Of a stretch of DNA of 35,437 bases, positions 8,619 through 15,927 are shown in pieces. The position numbers and the translations under genes were made by a program. Source of the DNA: Phycisphaerae bacterium (lineage in GTDB: Bacteria > Planctomycetota > Phycisphaerae > UBA1845); NCBI GenBank assembly GCA_029260235.1, contig JAJDDP010000071.1, forward strand, positions 1 to 35,437, written 5' to 3'. Under the pieces are notes generated by a model. The model was not told where the DNA came from. It saw only the letters and a list, made by a program, of their open reading frames with translations, and did no database searches. Position 1 is the first letter of the stretch. Each line of letters starts with the position of its first letter.

Positions 8619-8648
8619 GGTGGCATGGTCCACGCTTGCGTGGCCATG
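8619..8648. repeat. Dispersed hairpin repeat, copy 1
   Basis: A 30-bp element: GGTGGCATGG, T, CCACGC-TT-GCGTGG, CCATG. It folds as a near-perfect hairpin (CATGG/CCATG outside, CCACGC/GCGTGG inside, one bulged T). Four more copies occur at 11539, 24406, 25591 and 29089. This copy lies 6 bp beyond the stop of the 161-aa gene and is flanked by the duplicated gene end. Confidence 0.85.
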
Positions 8649-8654
8649 TCTTTG

Positions 8655-9140
8655 TCACTGTAAAGCCTTGAAGGTGACCTCGACTTGGAGGATCGCCTTC
8701 CCGTTTCCTGTCAATCTCGGACCGCGTGGCTGCCAGCCCGTGATCCGTGCTTTCGTTGAGAGCACCTTGCCCGCCGCGTCCGTCAGCTGCGTCGCCCAGA
8801 TTTCCGTCTGATCGAACGGGGTGAGTTTTCCGAGCGTGTCTCGCTTATGTCCCGCCAGCTTGCTGTCCAGATCATCCGTAATGGCATTGAGTGTCGCTTC
8901 ATCCTTGGCCACGATCGTGCCACGCCAGACGAACGTTTCGCCATCGAGTCCGAGGTGTTCCTCGAACGATCCGGCGAGTTGTGCCATCGGGTGTTGGTTC
9001 GCTCGGGCTACCATGGGTCCGCGTTCGACCTTAACGGTGAACGTCGCGTCTCCGGCACCGTTGCGGACACCGCCGATTTGCCCGACATCGAGCAGGCTGA
9101 CACCGTTACCACCTCCATATTTTGGATGCCCGTTTGCCAT
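8655..9140 (-). CDS. Tail protein, hypothetical (between tape measure and tail tip)
   Basis: This 161-aa protein comes directly after the tape-measure gene (8-bp gap), the usual site of distal-tail or tail-completion proteins. It starts MANGHPKYGGGNGVSLLDVG and has alternating strands (ATFTVKVERGP, ETFVWRGTIVAKDEATLN, KAILQVEVTFKALQ) that suggest a small beta-barrel or tube-like fold. Residues 70-110 are helical (AKDEATLNAITDDLDSKLAG). I do not recognise the family. Its last 18 codons are duplicated beyond a hairpin repeat just downstream. Confidence 0.65.
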   Translation of the reverse strand: MANGHPKYGGGNGVSLLDVGQIGGVRNGAGDATFTVKVERGPMVARANQHPMAQLAGSFEEHLGLDGETFVWRGTIVAKDEATLNAITDDLDSKLAGHKRDTLGKLTPFDQTEIWATQLTDAAGKVLSTKARITGWQPRGPRLTGNGKAILQVEVTFKALQ

Positions 9141-9148
9141 ACCTTTCC

Positions 9149-10486
9149 CTAAAGCCCGCTTCGATCTCGCTTGTTCTCGCCATTGACGACGCGGCTACGC
9201 TGCGAGGCCGCCGACTCGCCCATCATGTTCGCACCTCGGTTATCGTTGATGATCGTGGTGGCGCCTTGCGGTTCCCGATCAAGGCGTTCTTTCATCGCGG
9301 TGAGCTGTTGGAGCGACTGTCGTGCAATCCGAATCGTTTCAGCGTTGAGATCGCCCTCGCCAATCGCCAGGTCGCCGTCCTCTCTTAGTTCTTTAAGCGC
9401 TTCCGTGAGCAACGACTCGTTTATGCGACGGAAGAAGCCCTCACGCGATTCAGTAGAACTGATGCCAAATCCAGCTTGCCTTCCTTGTTTGTCAAATACA
9501 TCTTCCATTGCCTGCACGATAAGCGCGACGGTACGCGGATCGGTTCCAGTCCCGCCGGTGAATTTCTTAATCAGTTCCTCTAAATCTGTCGTTGATCCTC
9601 CAACAGACCTCGACTCCGCAACCGCACGTTTTATAGCCTCGTTTTGCTGCACACCCTCCCGGCCAAACGCCGCCTCGATGGTGTCACTGTGGCGGTTCAG
9701 CGCGTTTTCGATTCGGGCATCACCCGTCGCGCCGCCAGCCTTTGAAAGGTCTAGTTTGCCGCTCTGCTGCAGGAATGCGATGCGTGCAATCTCCTCGATT
9801 GAGCGGCTGCCGCCACCCGCCGTATCGCTCGCCCCGCCCACCGACGCGATGACTCGCTTGATCGCATCGTCCGTCAAAAACCCATCATCAAATTTGTCGC
9901 GCACGCGCCCGAATGTTTTTCCCGCCGCGCGCGCCTGATCCGCATCGAAAGGCGCCTGCCCGCTGGCATCCCGAATCGACTCGATCGACTGCTGATTGTC
10001 CGCCGCCTGATTCTTGAGCTCCGTCTGGGCATCGACAATCTCGCGCGTCTCCTTGGCCACTGCCTCCGCCTCTTCCCGCATCTTTTTAAGTGCCGAAGTA
10101 ATGGCAAAGATGGCAGCAAGCACCAACCCGCCCGCACCGAGCAGTTTTAGTGCCGCAGCATTCCCCTTGATCGCCGCCGACGCCTTCTTGGCGGCACCGG
10201 CTAGGTCGGTCTGGGACAGCGCAAACTCACTAGCGACCTTCGACCCCTTGATGAACAGGTCAGCAATCCGTCCCAGCGCCGGGCTGATCCCCGCAAGCAG
10301 AGCGATGTAATCGCCCTCCGAGGCGTTAAGGTTGTCCTGCGCATCCGCCGCTTCTTTCGTTGCGGACGACGCCGCGCCGGTTTGCCCGGTGACCTTATTT
10401 TGCGCATCGGCGATCTCATTGAGTCCGCCCTTGACCTTGTCCTTGCCTTCAAGGCCTACGCCGAGTGTCAGTTCTTCGTTTGGCAT
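9149..10486 (-). CDS. Short tape measure protein
   Basis: This 445-aa, largely helical, Ala/Gly/Asp-rich protein has a hydrophobic segment at about residues 115-133 (LLGAGGLVLAAIFAITSAL) followed by a coiled coil (about 134-175, KKMREEAEAVAKETREIVDAQTELK-type heptads). Both features are typical of tape measure proteins, which set tail length and are released on DNA entry. 445 residues predict a tail of only some 60-70 nm at 1.5 Angstrom per residue. It follows the putative tail tube gene. No lytic domain is visible. A 114-bp gap with palindromes precedes it; no frameshifted chaperone pair is seen between tube and tape measure. Confidence 0.75.
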   Translation of the reverse strand: MPNEELTLGVGLEGKDKVKGGLNEIADAQNKVTGQTGAASSATKEAADAQDNLNASEGDYIALLAGISPALGRIADLFIKGSKVASEFALSQTDLAGAAKKASAAIKGNAAALKLLGAGGLVLAAIFAITSALKKMREEAEAVAKETREIVDAQTELKNQAADNQQSIESIRDASGQAPFDADQARAAGKTFGRVRDKFDDGFLTDDAIKRVIASVGGASDTAGGGSRSIEEIARIAFLQQSGKLDLSKAGGATGDARIENALNRHSDTIEAAFGREGVQQNEAIKRAVAESRSVGGSTTDLEELIKKFTGGTGTDPRTVALIVQAMEDVFDKQGRQAGFGISSTESREGFFRRINESLLTEALKELREDGDLAIGEGDLNAETIRIARQSLQQLTAMKERLDREPQGATTIINDNRGANMMGESAASQRSRVVNGENKRDRSGL

Positions 10487-10503
10487 CCTTGCCCACTATC
10501 CTT

Positions 10504-10589
10504 CCGGCTTCGCCGGTTCTACTTGCCCCGTTTGGAGCGTTTCTACCATTCCCCGATCAACCCACGATCCGGGCCACCCGCTTCGCGGG
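10504..10589. repeat. Palindrome cluster between tape measure and tube genes
   Basis: Three palindromes fill most of a 114-bp intergenic gap: CCGGCTTCGCCGG at 10504-10516, a CCCCGATCAA...GATCCGGG unit at 10551-10573 and CCCGCTTCGCGGG at 10577-10589. The last 13-mer is identical to the one at 8462-8474. They may act as mRNA processing or attenuation hairpins between tube and tape-measure genes, or simply be dispersed repeats that settled in a tolerant spot. Confidence 0.7.
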
Positions 10590-10600
10590 CACTACGGCGG

Positions 10601-11518
10601 TTAGGCGAAGTTGATGAGTCGGTTCGCCACAATCGCATCATCGATCGTCCGCTCCGTGAACGGCGTCACCGGATCACGAAAGACCAGGTGCCCCGTCAGG
10701 CTCACGCCCGTCCAGCCGGCACCACTCGTTCGTGTCTTCTTGTTGAACTTGCAGTTGCGGAGCGTCAGCGTCTGATTCGCCGTCGCGCCCACGCCTTCGA
10801 GCGTGACCACCAGGTCAGCAACACCAGCCTTGAGCAGTTGACCAGCCACGTCTTCAGCGCCCGCCTTGACCTTGGTATCACGGATGACAAGCGTGACCGG
10901 CACCTTGTCGAAAGGTGGCACATCCACAGCCGTCGTACCCTTGTCACCATCTCCAGAATCCTCCAGCGGCGATCCACCGCGTGCGCTAACGGAAAACGAA
11001 AGCTGCTGCACATGCAGCGGTGCAATACCCGGCGTGCTTCCATGGAGAGCGGTCAACGGCCTCCAGAGCCTGCCGGGATGCGTCTTGGCGGGTTTTGGCT
11101 GCCCGGCGACATACGACTCTACGTCTTCCAGATCGTCGCCATCACCAAACCGGCACTGCGCCTGCAGGCTGAGCGTTGCATGCGAATTCACATTGGCATC
11201 AAACGCAGCGCTGAAGAAAACCGGGTTCTTAAGCGATGCCTTCTCGAATGTTGCCGTCGCGGATTCATGCCCGAAGAAATCTCCGGCGCTCGGAGCGCTG
11301 ATGAGCGCGGCGATCATCTTCGTCACGTCGGTCGTGTTGATCGTGGAACGAACACGCCAGATTTCGCTGGTCGATTCGCTGACCCCCTGGCTGCCATCGT
11401 GCTCGGCATCGACGTTGACAATCGTCTCACTCGTCGTCACGATTTGCGTCGCACCGCCGATCGCCACACCGTTAAACACGGCGCCGTCTACTTGGTCATA
11501 CACTCGTTGGTTTGGCAT
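10601..11518 (-). CDS. Putative major tail tube protein
   Basis: This 305-aa protein lies directly upstream of the tape measure and downstream of the gp37-type gene, the position of the tail tube in Mu-like siphophages. Its sequence is beta-rich (GVAIGGATQIVTTSETIVNVDAE, KVPVTLVIRDTKVKAG, LVVTLEGVGATANQTLTLRN, GVSLTGHLVFRD), consistent with a tube-like sandwich with a central insertion (about residues 100-190). No sheath gene adjoins it. The family assignment is by position and secondary structure, so it remains tentative. Confidence 0.6.
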   Translation of the reverse strand: MPNQRVYDQVDGAVFNGVAIGGATQIVTTSETIVNVDAEHDGSQGVSESTSEIWRVRSTINTTDVTKMIAALISAPSAGDFFGHESATATFEKASLKNPVFFSAAFDANVNSHATLSLQAQCRFGDGDDLEDVESYVAGQPKPAKTHPGRLWRPLTALHGSTPGIAPLHVQQLSFSVSARGGSPLEDSGDGDKGTTAVDVPPFDKVPVTLVIRDTKVKAGAEDVAGQLLKAGVADLVVTLEGVGATANQTLTLRNCKFNKKTRTSGAGWTGVSLTGHLVFRDPVTPFTERTIDDAIVANRLINFA

Positions 11519-11538
11519 TTTCTCTAATCTCTCTTATG

Positions 11539-11583
11539 GGTGGCATGGTCCACGCTTGTGTGATCCACACTCGCGTGGCCATG
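11539..11583. repeat. Dispersed hairpin repeat, copy 2 (extended loop)
   Basis: This variant keeps both arms (GGTGGCATGGTCCACGC and GCGTGGCCATG), but the loop is enlarged to 17 bp containing GTGTG-ATC-CACAC, so the stem becomes longer. It looks like a repeat that grew by an internal duplication or nested insertion. It fills the 69-bp gap between the gp37-like gene and the tube gene. Confidence 0.8.
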
Positions 11584-11587
11584 GTTT

Positions 11588-12085
11588 TTACGCCGGGACT
11601 TCGTCGACGATCACTGTCGCCGTCATCAGCAGGATGTCATCCCCATTGACCACAATCTGCGTCCCCCGAAAATCCGTCTTGTCCGTAAAGCTCGTACCAT
11701 CCGTCACACCCGGCTTGAGTCCGTGCAGGGCGTACCGCATCAGGTCACGCACGGCGTTGGTACCCGGCTCGCCCGCATCTCCGCGCCGCGACCTCGTGGG
11801 CCTTCTGTTTCTAAACCCGATCATCACCAGGTACCGCCCTCGAATCCGCTGATCATCCGCCGACAGGTTTTCGACATCGTCCTGCAGAAAAAACACGCGA
11901 GCGATTCGGTTGCGTTTGGATTCCATAAACTCCCTGCTGAACTGCTGAGCGGTGTCTTGCTCCGACCCCTCCCACGGCGCCACGTCTTCCGCGTTGAACA
12001 GCGCACCGAGGCCAAACTGAATCCCCTGCAGTTGGGTCACGATCCAGTCTTCAATCTGCGATGCCATAGAATTGTCGTTAGCCAT
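11588..12085 (-). CDS. Mu gp37-like protein
   Basis: This 165-aa protein fits the Mu gp37 family: an N-terminal helix (MASQIEDWIVTQLQGIQ), a central strand RGRYLVMIGFRNRRP, a helix with AVRDLMRYALHGLKPG, and a C-terminal strand DDILLMTATVIVDEV. Members help complete the head-tail joint or tail terminator. The neighbours (gpG-like and gp36-like upstream, tube downstream) are those expected in Mu-type phages. It follows the gpG-like gene by 2 bp. Confidence 0.7.
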   Translation of the reverse strand: MANDNSMASQIEDWIVTQLQGIQFGLGALFNAEDVAPWEGSEQDTAQQFSREFMESKRNRIARVFFLQDDVENLSADDQRIRGRYLVMIGFRNRRPTRSRRGDAGEPGTNAVRDLMRYALHGLKPGVTDGTSFTDKTDFRGTQIVVNGDDILLMTATVIVDEVPA

Positions 12086-12087
12086 GG

Positions 12088-12711
12088 TTAGTCGAGCTCC
12101 AGGTGCGCGGGGAGCAAGTCCTCACGAATCGTCTTGAGATCGTTATCATCCACCAACAGAAACGGATGCGGCTCCTGACGCACCAACAGCGCCAGGGTAA
12201 AGAGCAGCCGAGTCCGACCCCGCCCCGTCTTGGTGGGCAGCAGCAATACGCCGATGACGTTTGGCTTGCCGCTCTTGGAAGGCCGAAAGAACAGACGCTC
12301 CTGCTGATCCTCGGGCAGGTCGCGCGGGCCAATGCCCAGACGCCTGAGCTTCGGGTCCATGGGAATCGCCAGCGCATCCGCCTTGTCCGGATAGATCGTG
12401 CCACCGTGGTGGTACTGGGCGGCGTAGGGCAGGTTGCTGCCGACGACGACTTTTTCGTCGCTCAGTCGAAAAACGGAGTTCTCGTTTCCCTGCCCGGTAT
12501 CGCCAACGTTCAGCGACGCCGCCAGCTTCCCTTCGCTGGTTCCCCCATCTCCTTTGTCGGTATGTGCTTGCACCCTTCTCACTGCCGAGTTCATTTCCAG
12601 CACGCCGATCTTCTCCATGAGACCGCGCGTGTTTTGAATGCGGTTTGACGCCTGTTCAAACATGGCAAGATTGCCACTGCTCGTTGTATTGAAGGTGACG
12701 CCGAAACTCAT
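12088..12711 (-). CDS. Mu gpG-like phage virion morphogenesis protein
   Basis: The start is taken at ATG 12711, which overlaps the gp36-like stop by 4 bp (ATGA); the open frame continues 14 codons further upstream inside that gene. The 207-aa product shows the phage virion morphogenesis family pattern: an N-terminal helical region, then LPYAAQYHHGGTIYPDKADALAIP at about residues 93-116 (Y-A-x-x-H-x-G is the family signature), followed by FFRPSKSGKPNVIG and a C-terminal helix region. Mu gpG acts in tail/head joining. The Pro-Arg-rich tail (LRRLGIGPRDLPEDQQERLFF) is family-like. Confidence 0.75.
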   Translation of the reverse strand: MSFGVTFNTTSSGNLAMFEQASNRIQNTRGLMEKIGVLEMNSAVRRVQAHTDKGDGGTSEGKLAASLNVGDTGQGNENSVFRLSDEKVVVGSNLPYAAQYHHGGTIYPDKADALAIPMDPKLRRLGIGPRDLPEDQQERLFFRPSKSGKPNVIGVLLLPTKTGRGRTRLLFTLALLVRQEPHPFLLVDDNDLKTIREDLLPAHLELD

Positions 12712-13145
12712 ACGATCGTCTCCCGCGAAGCGTTTGGCGGCGAGGACTTCCACTTGGCGCCCGGCTCATCCGACGTCGTCGGCGCCGGGGTCAGTGTCGC
12801 CGGTAGCAACGCCTTGCCCTCACTGATCTTCGTGGCCCAATCGATGGCATCATCGCGTTGCTTGCGAACATCATCAGGCGCATCGCTTCGCCGCGACTGC
12901 ATCATGTAGATAACGACCGCCATGACCTTGCCGCGAAGGGGCGCCGCCACTTCCGGATGCGCGACCAGGTCGATCGGCACCTTCGTGCGTCGAGAGAGAT
13001 AGGAATCGATCTCGCCCTCCGCTTCATCGATGTACTGATCGATCAGCGCCGTGTCGGGAGTCGAGCCGCTATCCGTAGTCAGTTCGGCAGCGGTTTTGTT
13101 CCCGACACGGGTGATCACATCTGCATTGGTCAGGTAGTTGCCCAT
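12708..13145 (-). CDS. Mu gp36-like (DUF1320) head-tail connector protein
   Basis: This 145-aa protein begins MGNYLTNADVITRVGNKTAAELT and continues with ALIDQYIDEAEGEIDSYLSRR and KVPIDL. That order (Y-x-x-x-x-D, a helix with AxxEIDSYLxxR, then a Pro-containing turn) is the DUF1320 / Mu gp36 pattern of small helical head-completion proteins that adapt the portal to the tail. The C-terminal 35 residues are Pro/Ser-rich and probably disordered. It follows the capsid gene by 30 bp, with TTGAGTTC upstream and no clear strong ribosome site. Confidence 0.8.
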   Translation of the reverse strand: MGNYLTNADVITRVGNKTAAELTTDSGSTPDTALIDQYIDEAEGEIDSYLSRRTKVPIDLVAHPEVAAPLRGKVMAVVIYMMQSRRSDAPDDVRKQRDDAIDWATKISEGKALLPATLTPAPTTSDEPGAKWKSSPPNASRETIV

Positions 13146-13175
13146 GCTTTTCTCTTGAGTTCAATCGTCCCGCGA

Positions 13176-14144
13176 TTAGGTTGCGAGCGTATCCTTGAAC
13201 AGGTAGCCGACGTCCTTGGCGATGATGTTCAGGTCGTAGGTCTCCACAACACGAATCATCTTGCCACCGTACGCCCCCTTGACGTCATCACGCGTGAACG
13301 CCTGTCGCTGCTTCCAGGCAAAGTTGGCGCCCCACACCACATCGCGCAACGCTGAACCGGCGCTCACACGCAGAAGCGCTGCCCCACCCTTGGTCGCGGT
13401 CGGCCCATCCCAGACACGCTTGTAACTCGCAGCCTGCCCCTTCTTGGTACTGTTACGCCTGGCACTCCCAACCAATACGGCGTCTAACCCAAGATACTCC
13501 GCGAGCTCTTGAATGTTGACCGCTGGCTTGGCTGCGCCACCGCCCCCTTTGATTTGTTGCGGGGCCAGCGTTCCTTTCACGGCAGCGAGAATCGCACTGT
13601 TGCGCGAGAGCTTGCGCCACGTCTCGATGCCCATCACCATGATGTTCGGCGGCATGAAGCAGGCATCGATACCGGCTTCGATGTCCGTCAACGCATCGTT
13701 CGAGAGCGTTGCCCAGGCTCCGGCGATATCTTTCTGATTGCCCGCGTTGTAGTTGTTGGCATTGAACACCGTGTTGGCAATGGCCACCTCCTTGTCAAGC
13801 TGAACGAGGCCCGTCACCTGTTCAGTCGCGTCGCTAAGCGGCTGGATCGGCGCATCGGCGTTGTCGATCTCCTCGTTGGAGACAAATATCTCCAGGCCGT
13901 AATCATCGCAGTCATACGCCTTCTCCGAGACGTTCCAGTCCACTTCGTTGGGGATGGACTTGGGACCGACGAGGCTTGGCGGAACGGTGAACCGTTCATC
14001 CTTGTCGTACTGCTTGAACTTGCCCTGCTTCTTTTCCACCGGCGTGGAGGGCAAAACCATTTCGCCGATGTATTCCGCGTTTTGGTATTGGACGGCCACA
14101 TTAGACAGGCGGCCGTCAAACTGTAATGAGCTAACTGGTGGCAT
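13176..14144 (-). CDS. Major capsid protein
   Basis: This 322-aa protein is the size and position of the Mu-like major head protein. Its N-terminus (QFDGRLSNVAVQYQNAEYIGEMVLPSTPVEKKQGKF) and C-terminus (YGGKMIRVVETYDLNIIAKDVGYLFKDTLA) match the style of HK97-fold capsids of transposable phages: an early 'p.vpV..ksgky' strand pair and a late 'd...a..v..' strand. A strong ribosome site (AAAGGATTCAACAATG) precedes ATG 14144, as expected for a highly expressed gene. A terminator hairpin lies between it and the cement gene upstream. Confidence 0.85.
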   Translation of the reverse strand: MPPVSSLQFDGRLSNVAVQYQNAEYIGEMVLPSTPVEKKQGKFKQYDKDERFTVPPSLVGPKSIPNEVDWNVSEKAYDCDDYGLEIFVSNEEIDNADAPIQPLSDATEQVTGLVQLDKEVAIANTVFNANNYNAGNQKDIAGAWATLSNDALTDIEAGIDACFMPPNIMVMGIETWRKLSRNSAILAAVKGTLAPQQIKGGGGAAKPAVNIQELAEYLGLDAVLVGSARRNSTKKGQAASYKRVWDGPTATKGGAALLRVSAGSALRDVVWGANFAWKQRQAFTRDDVKGAYGGKMIRVVETYDLNIIAKDVGYLFKDTLAT

Positions 14145-14197
14145 TGTTGAATCCTTTCAAGCGCGGCTCTGCAATCTTGAGCGGCGAATCCGTTCGC

Positions 14198-14234
14198 AAA
14201 AAAACACCGGCCCCTAGTTATGGGGCAAGGTGTT
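14198..14234 (-). terminator. Rho-independent terminator between cement and capsid genes
   Basis: On the minus strand the sequence forms AACACC/GGTGTT with an inner GCCCC/GGGGC stem around a 7-nt loop, and is followed at once by seven T residues (14204-14198). It starts 2 bp after the cement stop. Its place inside the head operon means it should reduce or partition transcription before the capsid gene, unless a promoter follows in the 50 bp before ATG 14144. Confidence 0.75.
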
Positions 14235-14235
14235 C

Positions 14236-14616
14236 TTACGCCAGGTCAAACTGCGACCGGGCAATCATGACGGGGAAGATGTCGCCGGACACAGCCGACG
14301 CCATGGCGATACCGATCGCCTGTTGTTTGGCCGTGGTCGCCGTCCCGGCGACTCCGTCACCGCTGGCATCCGACACCACGTAGTCACCACGTGCGATGGT
14401 GCCAGCCGCCTTAACCTCAGCGATACCGAGCACCGCCACCTCCAGCCTGTCACCGGAAGCGGCGGCAGGCTCCAGCGATACGCCCATGACAAGGTCCGTG
14501 TTGGCCGCAGCCTCCACGACCTGATCGTCAACGGCATCAAACTTGACGATCTTGTTGACCGCGATCACGCCACCGGCGGTAAACGCTTTGTTGAGTAGTT
14601 GATTGGGTCCAGCCAT
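14236..14616 (-). CDS. Capsid cement (DUF2190-like) protein
   Basis: This 126-aa protein is beta-rich with the decoration-protein layout: MAGPNQLLNKAFTAGGVIAVNKIVKFD, then VMGVSLEPAAASGDRLEVAVLGIAEVKAAGTIARGDYVVSD, and KQQAIGIAMASAVSGDIFPVMI. The 'gvs...a..Gd.v.V...G.v.v.a...i..Gd.v..' series is the DUF2190 pattern; members bind the outer head surface and stabilise it. It lies between protease/scaffold and major capsid, as in related phages. A good site AAAGGATTTGAAAA precedes ATG 14616, very similar to the one before the capsid gene. Confidence 0.8.
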   Translation of the reverse strand: MAGPNQLLNKAFTAGGVIAVNKIVKFDAVDDQVVEAAANTDLVMGVSLEPAAASGDRLEVAVLGIAEVKAAGTIARGDYVVSDASGDGVAGTATTAKQQAIGIAMASAVSGDIFPVMIARSQFDLA

Positions 14617-14709
14617 TTTTCAAATCCTTTCGTTTGTGTGGATCAAACCGGCAAAGCCTGAACAAAACGGACGAAGTCCGCGAAGCCGAAGCAAGACGGG
14701 CAACGCCCG

Positions 14710-15411
14710 CTAGCCGAAGATCACAGGGTATTGTTCCTCGAGAACAGCCACGGCTCGCTGACGTCCGACGCCCGTTCGTTCGATCTCATCGTTGATCATT
14801 TTGGTAGACAGCGCAATGATCCCATTCTTGTAGTTGCCGTCGTGCTCTTTCACCGAGTTGTCGATCATGAGTTGCTCGTCCACGTTGCTTCCGCTGTCCG
14901 GCCTGGCGGTGGATTGCGTTCGACCCTGCCGTGGCATCATGAGCGCGAGTACGCGTTTGCAATTCTCCGGGTCGTCAGCAGCCATATCCTTGAACATGGC
15001 CACATCACCCTCGGGGATCACACCCTTATCGATGTAGGGTTTGAGGAATTCATCCGCGTCGCGCTGATCCAGCTTCGCCTGAAGCTCCTCGACCTGCCGG
15101 GACAGCGCCACGACATTTCCGCCGCCGCTCTTGACCGCCTTGATAGCAGCGGTCACAACGGTCGCTCCGGCCTTGTTGTCCAGGCCGAGTGCTTCGCGAA
15201 CACTGGCCGCAACCACCGTGTCCTCTTTTGCCTCTTCGGCGGCTTCCTCGGTCGGCTCCTCCGTCTTCTTGCCTTTCAGTGCATCGCGGATCGCGATTAG
15301 AACCTTGACCTGATCCGACTCGTCCTCGATGTTCTCGATGCCGAGCAGGCTCTTGATTTCGCCGACCACGATTCCGGGATCGGGAAAGCTCGGAGTTGTT
15401 TCATCTGCCAT
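14710..15411 (-). CDS. Nested scaffold protein (Mu Z-like), internal start
   Basis: Within the protease gene, ATG at 15411 is preceded by AAGGA with an 8-nt gap, a good ribosome site inside the coding frame. It would give a 233-aa in-frame C-terminal product starting MADETTPSFPDPGIVVGEIK. This product has the scaffold hallmarks: a highly charged Glu/Lys/Ala region (about residues 60-80) and a coiled-coil stretch (VVALSRQVEELQAKLDQRDA, about 105-125). In Mu the scaffold Z is made the same way from the 3' part of protease gene I. The product likely guides capsid assembly and is then cut by the protease. Confidence 0.7.
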   Translation of the reverse strand: MADETTPSFPDPGIVVGEIKSLLGIENIEDESDQVKVLIAIRDALKGKKTEEPTEEAAEEAKEDTVVAASVREALGLDNKAGATVVTAAIKAVKSGGGNVVALSRQVEELQAKLDQRDADEFLKPYIDKGVIPEGDVAMFKDMAADDPENCKRVLALMMPRQGRTQSTARPDSGSNVDEQLMIDNSVKEHDGNYKNGIIALSTKMINDEIERTGVGRQRAVAVLEEQYPVIFG

Positions 15412-15927
15412 TGCAATTTTCCTTAAAAATTGTGTACTGGCCGCCACTGCGTCCATATTTCTAGTCAATGCTGGTGTATTGGTAAGCGCTACCGACAACA
15501 ACTTGACAGCGCGTTGATCCTTGGGTCGTACAAGAAACGCCGGAGAGACGAAGCGGTACTCGTCGGCGAGGATGTGCTTCCGAGCCGTCTCCGTCCATCT
15601 TACCTGGGCAAACACACCGACCCCTTTTTCAAACTCAATGCCCTCAATCCATCCGGCTGCTGGCGCGGCACCGTTGGCCTCAGATCGAAGTGATTGATGC
15701 TCGTAGTCGAAGACGACGGCACTTCCATCGCGGGCGTCGAATTCCTTCTTCATCTCCGTGAACGCTTCGGCATCCATCAGAAACGATTTGGTACCGTCAT
15801 CGCTCTCCACAAAGCCATCCGGCATGATCTTGATGCGCCTGAGTTCCGAGTTCGGCGTAGACTCCAGTGAGATTTGTTGCAGCGAAATCCTCTCAAGGCT
15901 TGAAGTCAGTCTCATTTGCGTTTTCAT
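14710..15927 (-). CDS. Mu I-like prohead protease with C-terminal scaffold domain
   Basis: The start is taken as ATG 15927 (405 aa), with GAGGAG 8 bp upstream and overlap with the MuF stop; a GTG three codons earlier is less well placed. The protease domain covers about residues 25-165: VVFDYEHQSLRS (73-84, family D-Y-x-H motif), AAGWIEGIEFEKGVGVFAQVRWT, YRFVSPAF and LLSVALTNTPAL. These are the signs of the Mu gpI / phage protease family that matures the head. Residues 173-405 are the scaffold, also made separately from an internal start. The presence of a protease/scaffold fusion supports a Mu-type head. Confidence 0.85.
   Translation of the reverse strand: MKTQMRLTSSLERISLQQISLESTPNSELRRIKIMPDGFVESDDGTKSFLMDAEAFTEMKKEFDARDGSAVVFDYEHQSLRSEANGAAPAAGWIEGIEFEKGVGVFAQVRWTETARKHILADEYRFVSPAFLVRPKDQRAVKLLSVALTNTPALTRNMDAVAASTQFLRKIAMADETTPSFPDPGIVVGEIKSLLGIENIEDESDQVKVLIAIRDALKGKKTEEPTEEAAEEAKEDTVVAASVREALGLDNKAGATVVTAAIKAVKSGGGNVVALSRQVEELQAKLDQRDADEFLKPYIDKGVIPEGDVAMFKDMAADDPENCKRVLALMMPRQGRTQSTARPDSGSNVDEQLMIDNSVKEHDGNYKNGIIALSTKMINDEIERTGVGRQRAVAVLEEQYPVIFG

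Noticed and set aside
8440..8711. CRISPR-like array from several short repeats
   Set aside because: The repeats differ in sequence and spacing and are palindromes of different families plus a duplicated gene end; there are no uniform spacers or cas genes.
10487..10600. Frameshifted tail assembly chaperone pair between tube and tape measure
   Set aside because: The gap is only 114 bp, consists of palindromes, and contains no second overlapping frame.
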